8,188 nucleotides of DNA from Bacillota bacterium. Its GTDB lineage: Bacteria; Bacillota; Clostridia; Clostridiales; Clostridiaceae. The stretch's first letter is position 1, and every line of letters starts with the position of its first letter. The position numbers were made by a program, and so were the translations under genes. Below the pieces are notes generated by a model, which searched no databases, was not told the origin of the DNA, and saw only the letters and a list, made by a program, of their open reading frames with translations. The DNA is taken from NCBI GenBank assembly GCA_021779235.1, contig JAJYBA010000065.1:1-8188 (forward strand), read 5' to 3'. Shown here piece after piece: positions 1 through 6,469 of the stretch.

Positions 1-326
1 GAGTTATGTTTATAGAAAACATAGGAAACCTTGTTTGTCCTGCAGAATTTCAAATTGGTGAACATATTAAAATGCTCATAGTGACCGTTACAGAAGGAAG
101 TGATAAGCCATATAAATACCCGCTTGCTTTTGAAAAGGCAGATATAATTATAATAAACAAATGTGATCTTATACCTTATGTAGATTTTGATGAGGAATAC
201 TTCATGTCTGGAGTAAGAGTTCTTAATCCTTCAGCTTTGGTAGTTAAAGTTTCATCAAGACAAAATACAGGCTTTAAGGAAGTGACAGAATGGATAAGGG
301 AAAAAACAAAGTCACTAAGACAGTAG
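1..326 (+). CDS. hypB: HypB, hydrogenase nickel-insertion GTPase (3' end only)
   Basis: This is the C-terminal part of the GTPase that, with HypA, delivers nickel to the [NiFe]-hydrogenase large subunit in the cytoplasm. The reading frame is open to the left edge (the codon before the first Met, at positions 3-5, is GTT), so the Met at 6 is internal and the gene starts outside the window. About 107 residues remain. Visible family motifs are FIENIGNLVCPAEF, containing the switch II region and the Cys that in characterised HypB proteins helps form the G-domain metal site, then VTEGSDKPYKYP, the guanine-specificity motif NKCDLIPYVDFD, and a closing segment with SSRQNTGF in the place of the G5 loop. 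The P-loop and any N-terminal Cys or His metal-binding region lie upstream and cannot be judged. The last 37 nt overlap hypF in another frame. The family call is very secure. Confidence 0.96.
   Translation, partial: VMFIENIGNLVCPAEFQIGEHIKMLIVTVTEGSDKPYKYPLAFEKADIIIINKCDLIPYVDFDEEYFMSGVRVLNPSALVVKVSSRQNTGFKEVTEWIREKTKSLRQ
277..282 (+). promoter_or_regulatory. hypF ribosome binding site inside hypB
   Basis: AGGAAG lies 7 nt before the hypF ATG at 290, within the hypB coding sequence. An in-frame TAA at 275-277 closes the hypF frame upstream, and no other start codon lies between that stop and the acylphosphatase domain. This fixes the hypF start at 290 and makes the overlap with hypB real. 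Confidence 0.7.
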
Positions 327-2575
327 ACATTGAAATATATGGCATAGTACAAGGGGTGGGTTTCCGCCCCTTTACTGCAAAGCTTGCAGATAAATATGGT
401 ATTAAAGGGCAAGTATGTAACCATGGTGGATATGTAAAAATAAAAGCTACCGGGAGCACAGATAAGCTTGAAGATTTCATAGACGGTCTTAGTTATGAAA
501 AGCCTAAACAATCAGAAATAGTTCATATTAAAGTCGTGGATGCCATTTACGAAAATTTTGAAGAATTTATTATAGAAGAAAGCAATGAAGTGAGTAGTGA
601 AGTGGTAATGCTTCCTGTAGATTTACCTATATGTGAAGATTGTCTTAAAGAAATGCAGGATAATACAAATCTCAGGTCTAAACATCCATTTATAAGTTGT
701 ATGGCTTGTGGACCGAGATACAGCATCATAGATCGTGTACCCTATGACAGGTGCAATACCTCTATGGCTGATTTTAAAATGTGCATGTCTTGCAATACTG
801 AATATACAAGTAGAAAGGATAGGAGATATCACGCCCAGACAATATCCTGCAAGCATTGTGGACCATACCTTATATATAGAAATTTAGAAAATATAGAGTT
901 AAGCGATGAAGAAGCTTTTAATTTAGCAGTAAAGGAAATAAATAATGGCAAAATTATAGCCGTAAAAGGGGTGGGTGGATATCATTTTTCCTGTAGCCCT
1001 TTTAATACTTCTGTAGTAGAAAAACTAAGAGATATAAAGCTCCGAGAAGAAAAACCCTTTGCTGTAATGTTTAAAAACATTGAAGATATAGAAACCTATT
1101 GTGAAGTAACACCAGAAGAAAGGCAGCTGTTAGAATCAAATGCAATACCTATAGTATTGCTTAGAAGAAAAGCTTCAGCTATTTGCGAAAGTGTATACAA
1201 AGACAGTAGATTTTTAGGAGCGTTTCTTCCCTATACAGCACTTCAGCATATGCTTATTGAAAAATGTGGACCACTTGTAATGACAAGCGCAAATTTATCA
1301 CATTTGCCAATAATAAAAGATGAAGAGGATATATTCCAGTTTATTTCTAAAGGCCTTACTGGAATACTTTACAATAAGCGTGATATTCGCGTACGTCTTG
1401 ATGATTCTGTGGCAAAAATATGTGGAGGACAAAGACAGATTATACGGCGTTCAAGGGGCTATGTGCCAATGCCTATCTATCTTACTATAGGTAATTTAAT
1501 GCCTAAGTTTACTATCTTTGCAGCGGGAGCGCAGCTAAAAGCTTCCTTTTGCCTTGCAAAGGGCCAGTTTACATATCCTAGTGAATATTTCGGAGATTTA
1601 GAGGAAGAGCCTAGCTACAAGGTTTACAAGCAAAGTTATGAGCATATGAAAGAACTTCTTAATATTGTGCCAGAGCTTGCTGTTTGTGATATGCATCCGG
1701 GGTATTTTACTACTGTTTTTGCAGAAAAACTTAATATTCCGCTTCTTAAGGTACAGCACCATCATGCTCATATTGCATCAGTCATGGCAGAACATAATCT
1801 CCATCAGGTTATAGGTGTAGCCTTTGATGGTACAGGCTATGGACAAGATGGAGCCATTTGGGGTGGGGAGTTTTTAGTTTGTAGTGGAGCAAATTATAAG
1901 AGATACGGTCATTTAAAGTATATTAATATACTTGGTGGAGACGAATCCATGAAGGATGCAAGGAAAACCTCCACCTGTTATCTTATAGCTACAGGTATGG
2001 AGGAATTTATTACAGATGAAAGAAAGAATATCATTATATCAGCTGTAAAAAATCATATTAACACTTGGCCCTGTTCAAGTATGGGAAGGTTATTTGATGT
2101 GATAAGCTCTATTTTAAAGGTATGTGATTATAATGGTTTTGAAGGTGAGTGTGCAATAAAACTAGAAAATGTGGCTGCAAAGGCTAAAGAAATGGCTATA
2201 GAGCCAATTGAAATGAGCTTTGATATTTATGAAGAGGACAATGAAATAATAGTTGATGCATCTTCACTTTTAAAAACTATTATAAGAGCAATGGATGCTG
2301 GTGATGTACATATATGTGCATTGTCCTTAGGGTTTCATTATTCTGTAGCAGATATGGTGATTAATGTAATAAATATAATAAGTTCTAAAAGCGGTATAAG
2401 GGATGTTGCTTTAAGTGGTGGAGTTTTTCAGAACTCTATTCTTCTTGAAAGATGTTTAGAGAACATTAGAGAAAATGGATACAGGGTTTATATTAATAAT
2501 AAAGTTCCACCTAATGACAGTGGGATTGCACTTGGACAAGCTTATATCGGTATGCAAAACCTAAAGAAAGGATGA
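290..2575 (+). CDS. hypF: HypF, carbamoyltransferase for hydrogenase CN ligand synthesis
   Basis: HypF uses carbamoyl phosphate and ATP to make carbamoyl-adenylate and transfers the carbamoyl group to the C-terminal Cys of HypE, the first step towards the cyanide ligands of [NiFe]-hydrogenases. At 761 aa it is full length (the family is about 750). Domains in order: an acylphosphatase domain (about 11-97, VQGVGFRPF at 20-28); paired zinc fingers with CxxC pairs at 115/118, 137/140, 165/168 and 187/190, including CGPRYS and PYDR; a YrdC-like adenylation domain (about 205-395, KGVGGYH at 226-232, KPFAVM at 255-260, TSANLS at 332-337, RLDDSV at 369-374, IIRRSRGYVP at 384-393); and a Kae1/TobZ-like carbamoyltransferase domain (about 405-755, CDMHPGY at 466-472, QHHHAHIAS at 489-497, FDGTGYGQDG at 512-521, SSMGRLFD at 596-603, EGEC at 618-621, SGGVFQN at 709-715, PPNDSGIALGQ at 740-750). 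Small departures from the usual motifs are listed as a finding. It is followed after 5 nt by hypC. Confidence 0.97.
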   Translation: MDKGKNKVTKTVDIEIYGIVQGVGFRPFTAKLADKYGIKGQVCNHGGYVKIKATGSTDKLEDFIDGLSYEKPKQSEIVHIKVVDAIYENFEEFIIEESNEVSSEVVMLPVDLPICEDCLKEMQDNTNLRSKHPFISCMACGPRYSIIDRVPYDRCNTSMADFKMCMSCNTEYTSRKDRRYHAQTISCKHCGPYLIYRNLENIELSDEEAFNLAVKEINNGKIIAVKGVGGYHFSCSPFNTSVVEKLRDIKLREEKPFAVMFKNIEDIETYCEVTPEERQLLESNAIPIVLLRRKASAICESVYKDSRFLGAFLPYTALQHMLIEKCGPLVMTSANLSHLPIIKDEEDIFQFISKGLTGILYNKRDIRVRLDDSVAKICGGQRQIIRRSRGYVPMPIYLTIGNLMPKFTIFAAGAQLKASFCLAKGQFTYPSEYFGDLEEEPSYKVYKQSYEHMKELLNIVPELAVCDMHPGYFTTVFAEKLNIPLLKVQHHHAHIASVMAEHNLHQVIGVAFDGTGYGQDGAIWGGEFLVCSGANYKRYGHLKYINILGGDESMKDARKTSTCYLIATGMEEFITDERKNIIISAVKNHINTWPCSSMGRLFDVISSILKVCDYNGFEGECAIKLENVAAKAKEMAIEPIEMSFDIYEEDNEIIVDASSLLKTIIRAMDAGDVHICALSLGFHYSVADMVINVINIISSKSGIRDVALSGGVFQNSILLERCLENIRENGYRVYINNKVPPNDSGIALGQAYIGMQNLKKG
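2565..2572 (+). promoter_or_regulatory. hypC ribosome binding site that decides the start
   Basis: AGAAAGGA, in the last hypF codons, ends 8 nt before the ATG at 2581. It runs directly into the upstream in-frame ATG at 2572, leaving no spacing. It therefore supports translation from 2581, which also gives the MC N-terminus that HypC proteins require. Confidence 0.75.
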
Positions 2576-2580
2576 TTGTA

Positions 2581-2862
2581 ATGTGTATAGCTATACCAGG
2601 TTTAATAATATCAATGGAGGGTACTAAAGCAAAGGTAGACTTTAATGGTAATATAATTGACGTTGAAACAGCAATTATAGATACAAAAATAGGGGATTAT
2701 GTATTAGTTCATGCGGGCTGTGCTATAGAGGTAATTGATAAAGAAAGGGCTGATGAAATATCAGAACTTCTTAAGGAATTAGAGTATATTTTTAATGACA
2801 ATTCAGGAGAAAGGTCTCCTTCTGAAGTAGTTAATATTCAAGCAGCGCAGGGGATGAGTTAA
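2581..2862 (+). CDS. hypC: HypC, hydrogenase maturation chaperone
   Basis: HypC is a small cytoplasmic chaperone that, bound to HypD, carries the iron centre during addition of CN and CO and delivers it to the hydrogenase large-subunit precursor. I chose the ATG at 2581, not the in-frame ATG at 2572. The later start gives MCIAIPG, the family N-terminus in which Cys2 is exposed after Met removal and is essential; the earlier start would bury this Cys at position 5. The ribosome binding site spacing agrees. The product is 93 aa. The OB-fold core runs to about residue 52 with GDYVLVHAGCAI at 38-49, including the conserved His at 44, followed by a helix (about 53-71). The last 20 or so residues, polar and rich in Ser and Glu, have no obvious family counterpart. 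The stop codon overlaps the hypD start by one base (TAATG), suggesting translational coupling of the two partner proteins. Confidence 0.95.
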   Translation: MCIAIPGLIISMEGTKAKVDFNGNIIDVETAIIDTKIGDYVLVHAGCAIEVIDKERADEISELLKELEYIFNDNSGERSPSEVVNIQAAQGMS

Positions 2863-3914
2863 TGGATAGACTTCAGGAGGTAATTTCTTATCTTGCTAAC
2901 TATAATGGCAGACCACTTAAATTAATGGAGGTATGTGGAACTCATACATCTTCCATAGCTAAAAACGGCATGAGAAGCATAATTTCTCCTAAAATACGTC
3001 TTTGTTCTGGGCCTGGTTGTCCAGTATGTGTTACTCCACAAGGCTATATAGATAAGCTCTGTTCCTATTCTATGAAGGAAAATACAGTAGTCCTAACCTT
3101 TGGAGATATGATGAAGGTACCAGGAACTAAGGATAGCTTATCAGATGCAAAAGCTAAGGGTGGTAAAATTGATATATTTTATTCTCCTTTTGAGGTTATA
3201 GAAAAGGCTAAGAAAACACCAGAGTTAACATATATAGTTGCTGCAGTAGGCTTTGAAACCACTGTGCCTGTATATGCTTTGATGATGGAATATATTATTA
3301 AAGAAGAAATAAAAAACATTAAGTTTTTAACTGCTTTAAAGGTTATTGTACCTGTGCTTGAGATTTTATGCTCAGAGGAAAATACTGTAGATGGATTTAT
3401 AGCTCCAGGTCATGTAAGTACAATTATTGGAAGCGATGCATATATAACTTTAGCTAAAAATTTTGAAAAGCCCTTTGCAGTTTCAGGCTTTACTGCTGAG
3501 GAAGTGCTTGTGGGGATCTATGATTTAGTTAAGCAAATTGAAAGTGGTAAATGTGAGACACACAACTTATATAAATCTGTTGTTAGTTCATCAGGAAATA
3601 CCAAGGCTCGTTTACTTATGGACAAGTATTTTGAAAGCTCTGAAGCCTTTTGGAGAGGGGTTGGTGAGTTACCTGATTCTGGCTTATATCTGAAAGATAA
3701 TTATGCACAATTTGACGCAGGTAGTAGAGATATTCAGAATAGCTATGCAGAAGCATCTTGTTGTAAATGTAGTGATGTTATTATGGGGAGAATTGATCCT
3801 CCAGAATGCGAGATGTTCGGAAAAAGTTGTACTCCAGCAAAGGCTATGGGACCATGTATGGTTTCTGGAGAGGGTGCCTGCGGAATATGGTATAAGGCAC
3901 ATTCAAATAAATAG
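2862..3914 (+). CDS. hypD: HypD, Fe-S scaffold for Fe(CN)2CO assembly
   Basis: HypD is the [4Fe-4S] protein that, with HypC, forms the scaffold on which the Fe(CN)2CO group is put together from HypE-bound thiocyanate and a CO source. At 350 aa it has the normal family length. Motifs visible: MEVCGTHT at 22-29 (Cys25, the active-site Cys), GPGCPVCVTP at 50-59 (CxxC at 53/56), FGDMMKVPG at 80-88, AAVGFETT at 127-134, GFIAPGHVSTIIG at 178-190, and a C-terminal cysteine-rich cluster-binding region with Cys300, 301, 303, 316, 323, 332 and 340 (MFGKSCTP, PCMVSGEGAC). The ATG overlaps the hypC stop by one base and has an AGGGGA site 7 nt upstream (2849-2854). The last codons and the stop form the left arm of a long hairpin. 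Confidence 0.97.
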   Translation: MDRLQEVISYLANYNGRPLKLMEVCGTHTSSIAKNGMRSIISPKIRLCSGPGCPVCVTPQGYIDKLCSYSMKENTVVLTFGDMMKVPGTKDSLSDAKAKGGKIDIFYSPFEVIEKAKKTPELTYIVAAVGFETTVPVYALMMEYIIKEEIKNIKFLTALKVIVPVLEILCSEENTVDGFIAPGHVSTIIGSDAYITLAKNFEKPFAVSGFTAEEVLVGIYDLVKQIESGKCETHNLYKSVVSSSGNTKARLLMDKYFESSEAFWRGVGELPDSGLYLKDNYAQFDAGSRDIQNSYAEASCCKCSDVIMGRIDPPECEMFGKSCTPAKAMGPCMVSGEGACGIWYKAHSNK

Positions 3915-3944
3915 CATCTTTGACTTGTTATTTATTTGAATGTG
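3898..3944 (+). repeat. Long perfect hairpin spanning the hypD stop codon
   Basis: CACATTCAAATAAATA at 3898-3913 is repeated exactly as its reverse complement at 3929-3944. These are 16 Watson-Crick pairs, extendable inwards by a G-U, C-G and A-U pair to leave a loop of about 9 nt. The left arm covers the final hypD codons and the first two bases of its TAG stop. The right arm ends 7 nt before the hypE ribosome binding site. No T-run follows (the next bases are ACTAAACAGGAGG), so it is not a standard intrinsic terminator. A role in mRNA processing, 3'-end protection or tuning hypE relative to hypD is inference. Confidence 0.85.
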
Positions 3945-3951
3945 ACTAAAC

Positions 3952-3957
3952 AGGAGG
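3952..3957 (+). promoter_or_regulatory. Strong hypE ribosome binding site
   Basis: A perfect AGGAGG lies 7 nt before the hypE ATG at 3965. It is the strongest Shine-Dalgarno in the window and the only one in the hyp cluster outside upstream coding sequence. This fits independent rather than coupled initiation of hypE after the hypD-hypE hairpin. Confidence 0.85.
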
Positions 3958-3964
3958 TAAAAAA

Positions 3965-4945
3965 ATGATTATAAATATGTCCCACGGAAGCGGTGGAAAA
4001 GAAACTAACGACCTTATAAAGTCAGTATTTGCCAAGCACTTTAAAAATGAGGTGCTAGAAAAAATGGAGGATGCAGCTGTTCTAGATATAAGAGGAAAAG
4101 TTGCGTTTACAACGGACTCTTTTGTTGTTACCCCTCTTTTTTTTAAGGGTGGGGATATAGGACGTCTTGCTGTATGCGGTACAGCTAATGATCTTCTTAT
4201 GCAGGGAGCTGTGCCACGGTATCTAACTGTAGGTTTTATTATTGAGGAAGGTATGGATACAGAGACACTTTCGAAAATAGCGGAGTCTATGGCTGCTACA
4301 GCTAAAGAAGCAAATGTTTTAATTGTTGCTGGTGATACAAAAGTAATTGAAGGTAAAGGTGGAGTATATATTAATACTTCAGGTATAGGCATTATAGAGG
4401 AAGGTATTAATATAAGTGCATCAAACTGCTGCGAGGGGGATGCCATAATTTTATCAGGGACACTTGGCAATCATCATGGGTGCATACTCAGTAGCAGAAT
4501 GGGCATTAAAAACAATATCAGTTCAGATGCTCAGCCACTTAATAGTGCTGTATTAGCCTTACTTAATAATGGAATAAGAGTTAAGGCAATGCGCGATATT
4601 ACAAGGGGGGGACTTGGCACAATATTAAATGAATTAGCTGAAAGCTCAGGTTGTGGTGCTGATATATATGAAAATGAAATACCTGTTAATATGGAGGTAA
4701 AGGGACTATGCGATATACTAGGACTAGACCCTATATATATGGGTAATGAAGGTAAGTTTTTAGCTATTGTGGACAAAATAGATGAAGATAAAGCAATAAA
4801 TATTTTACATAATGTTGAAGCTTCAAAGGATGCTGTTGTAATAGGTTATATGAGGCAGGAGCAGGGAGTTACTATGATAACAAGGCTTGGGGGAAAACGT
4901 GTAATTGATATTTTATACGGTGAAGGCTTGCCAAGAATATGCTAG
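3965..4945 (+). CDS. hypE: HypE, carbamoyl dehydratase (thiocyanate-forming)
   Basis: HypE belongs to the PurM/SelD-like ATP-binding superfamily. It accepts a carbamoyl group from HypF on its C-terminal Cys and dehydrates it with ATP to a thiocyanate, the source of the cyanide ligands for the HypC-HypD iron. At 326 aa it is full length. Visible motifs: SHGSGGK at 6-12; EDAAVL at 35-40; TTDSFVVTPLFF at 49-60; GGDIGRLAVCGTANDLLMQGA at 62-82; the catalytic-core GDTKV at 123-127; DITRGGLGTILNELA at 211-225; GNEGK at 260-264 (usually ANEGK); and the C-terminal PRIC, whose Cys326 is the carbamoyl acceptor. An intact PRIC end shows the gene is neither truncated nor frameshifted. A run of eight T (4137-4144) and one of seven G (4605-4611) lie inside the gene. 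It is the last gene of the hyp operon and is followed by an intrinsic terminator. Confidence 0.97.
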   Translation: MIINMSHGSGGKETNDLIKSVFAKHFKNEVLEKMEDAAVLDIRGKVAFTTDSFVVTPLFFKGGDIGRLAVCGTANDLLMQGAVPRYLTVGFIIEEGMDTETLSKIAESMAATAKEANVLIVAGDTKVIEGKGGVYINTSGIGIIEEGINISASNCCEGDAIILSGTLGNHHGCILSSRMGIKNNISSDAQPLNSAVLALLNNGIRVKAMRDITRGGLGTILNELAESSGCGADIYENEIPVNMEVKGLCDILGLDPIYMGNEGKFLAIVDKIDEDKAINILHNVEASKDAVVIGYMRQEQGVTMITRLGGKRVIDILYGEGLPRIC

Positions 4946-4955
4946 TATTAAGTAT

Positions 4956-4997
4956 AGAAGACACTGTTGAAGAAATATTTTCTACAGTGTCTTTTTC
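4956..4997 (+). terminator. Intrinsic terminator of the hyp operon
   Basis: AGACACTGT at 4959-4967 pairs with ACAGTGTCT at 4984-4992. A few further A-T and G-T pairs lie outside, and a secondary GAAGA/TTTTC pairing lies inside the loop. The right arm runs straight into TTTTT (4992-4996). It begins about 10 nt after the hypE stop and cleanly closes the hyp transcription unit. Confidence 0.9.
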
Positions 4998-5136
4998 TAC
5001 ACTGCTTTTTATGAATTTTGTGTTCTCAGTGATTTTTAAAATAATATTATAGTCCTTATGTTAAGTATAAATTAGAATTAAATAGACAATAAGTTGTTTT
5101 TGAAAGTCCTTTTAACAGAATGTTAATTTAGTTAGA

Positions 5137-5165
5137 TTGAAAAAAGGTGTTTGTTGATTTACAAT
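5137..5165 (+). promoter_or_regulatory. Candidate sigma-A promoter for the DUF445 genes
   Basis: TTGAAA (5137-5142) and TACAAT (5160-5165) are separated by exactly 17 nt. Each matches the vegetative consensus at 5 of 6 or 4 of 6 positions. It follows the hyp terminator and precedes the first DUF445 gene, predicting a transcript start near 5172 and a leader of about 100 nt. AT-rich DNA gives chance matches, so this is a candidate only. Confidence 0.55.
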
Positions 5166-5270
5166 AAATATTAACCCATCACTTTTAAATATTATCCTTA
5201 GGAGTTTTGGTAGAAATTAATAGAACAATAAAATAAAAATAAATCATGTAAAGAAAGTAGGCTTAATAAA

Positions 5271-6467
5271 GTGAATCGTCATAAAGCAACATTAATTTTA
5301 ATATTGGCTTCTAGTATTTATGTACTTAGTTATCCATTTCATAAAACCTTCTTAGGGGGTCTTGTGTATAGTGGGAGTTGTGCTTCTATGATTGGTGGTT
5401 TTGCTGATTGGTGGGGTATTAACAAATTACTGAAAAAAACTATTCCTAAAAATAAACAGAATATTTTTGATGGGTTATCTAATATGGTAAGTGAAGAGTT
5501 ATTATCTCAAGAGATTTTGAAAAAATTAATTAGTAAATACGATACTTCAAAGCTCATTATTGAACTTACAAAAAATAATAATGAATTTGAAAATATAAAG
5601 ACTGCACTAAAAGTAATGATTGAAGATAATATTAATAAAATAAACAACAACGACATTGAAAAAATTATTTCTGATTTGATTATAGTTAGTTTGAAAAAAT
5701 TCGATTTACATAGGTTAATTGTTTCAGTTATAGAAAGTTCCTTAAGAACTGAGTATGAGGATAAAGTCTATAATTTTATTCTAGATGAATTAATATTGCT
5801 TTGTCAAACAGAGGATTTCAAAAATATACTTATTAAGTTTATAGCGGAAGCACGTTCTTCTTATGAGGGTAAGAGTTTAAGGAAGAAAATCATTAATGGA
5901 TTTAAGGGCAGTAATAATAATTTAGCAATTGGCATTCAAGAGAAGATTGAGAAGTTCTTAAATAGTATGAAAAGTAATGATAATAAAGCTAGGTTAATAC
6001 TAAAGCAGTGGGTTTACGAAAAATTGGATGAATTTAAAAATAATGAGGATTTTAAATTTGAAATTGAAAAATGGAAATTTAAGCTTTTAGAAAATATTAA
6101 GGTAGAAGAATACATTAAAATAAATTTTGAAAACATAAGTAATAAAACACTGAAAAACGGGAATTTAAATGATAAGCTTTTTCTTATTATAGAGAATTGG
6201 TTGATGGATTTAGATGGAAATTTTGATAGTCAAAGAAAAGTAGATGTGTTTTGCAAAGACATAATAAATAAATTAATAGATGATGATCATGAAAAAATTG
6301 GGAAAATGGTTAAAGAAAATCTTAATAAATACACTGATACTATGCTAATTGAATTAATCGAATCAAAGGTTGGAAACGATCTACAACTGATACGAATTAA
6401 TGGTTCCCTTGTAGGTGGTGTAGTAGGTATTATAATATTTATTATTAAGTATAGTTTAGGAGTATAG
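5271..6467 (+). CDS. DUF445-family membrane protein, first of a tandem pair
   Basis: This 398-aa protein has the layout of the DUF445 family (the group that includes E. coli YjiN and B. subtilis YheB), whose function is not established. It has a hydrophobic N-terminal segment (about 6-23), a glycine-rich hydrophobic stretch leading into ADWW (45-48), a long charged helical middle rich in Lys, Glu, Asn and Ile (about 55-365), and a closing motif VGNDLQLIRINGSLVGG leading into a C-terminal membrane segment (about 376-395). Compared with its neighbour it lacks about 15 residues after ADW, the loop that in typical members contains the HTAII motif, so it is a divergent member. The start is GTG at 5271 with only a weak upstream site (AGTAGG at 5256-5261). 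An in-frame TAA at 5229-5231 with no ATG between leaves no better choice. It probably forms an operon with the gene 2 nt downstream. The family assignment is good; the biological role is unknown. Confidence 0.85.
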   Translation: MNRHKATLILILASSIYVLSYPFHKTFLGGLVYSGSCASMIGGFADWWGINKLLKKTIPKNKQNIFDGLSNMVSEELLSQEILKKLISKYDTSKLIIELTKNNNEFENIKTALKVMIEDNINKINNNDIEKIISDLIIVSLKKFDLHRLIVSVIESSLRTEYEDKVYNFILDELILLCQTEDFKNILIKFIAEARSSYEGKSLRKKIINGFKGSNNNLAIGIQEKIEKFLNSMKSNDNKARLILKQWVYEKLDEFKNNEDFKFEIEKWKFKLLENIKVEEYIKINFENISNKTLKNGNLNDKLFLIIENWLMDLDGNFDSQRKVDVFCKDIINKLIDDDHEKIGKMVKENLNKYTDTMLIELIESKVGNDLQLIRINGSLVGGVVGIIIFIIKYSLGV

Positions 6468-6469
6468 GT

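Larger units (their letters stand above)
4946..5270. other. Intergenic region between hypE and the DUF445 pair
   Basis: This gap of about 325 bases holds the hyp terminator (4956-4997), a plausible promoter for the next gene (5137-5165) and a leader of roughly 100 nt, very poor in G and C. No coding sequence of credible length, tRNA or recognisable riboswitch fold is visible. The stretch from 4998 to 5136 is plain AT-rich spacer in which I see nothing definite. Confidence 0.7.

Noticed and set aside
6..326. Treating the ATG at 6 as the start of a short separate gene
   Set aside because: The frame is open to the window edge, and the sequence begins in the middle of the conserved HypB FIENIGNLVCPA motif, so it is the 3' end of hypB.
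176..511. An open frame on the - strand across the hypB-hypF junction
   Set aside because: It is antisense to two conserved genes, and its translation looks like a random hydrophobic shadow.
3703..3939. A 78-codon + strand frame overlapping the end of hypD
   Set aside because: It is out of frame with the conserved Cys-rich HypD end, lacks a start signal, and extends into the hairpin.
3898..3944. The hypD-hypE hairpin as an intrinsic terminator
   Set aside because: No T-run follows the stem, and the next bases lead directly into the hypE ribosome binding site. Kept as a hairpin with unknown role.
3946..4470. A 174-codon open frame on the - strand opposite hypE
   Set aside because: It lies entirely antisense to strongly conserved hypE codons, has no ribosome binding site I can see, and its Pro/Ser/Ile-rich translation resembles no family. 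It is a shadow of hypE.
5018..5050. A second promoter candidate (TTGTGT with TAATAT or TATTAT downstream)
   Set aside because: The match to the -35 consensus is poor and spacing is 18 nt or more; the element at 5137-5165 is clearly better.
5207..5236. A possible nine-codon leader peptide starting at TTG after AGGAG (5200-5204)
   Set aside because: Spacing between the site and TTG is only 2 nt, the codons show no attenuation-like bias, and no terminator follows it before the DUF445 gene.
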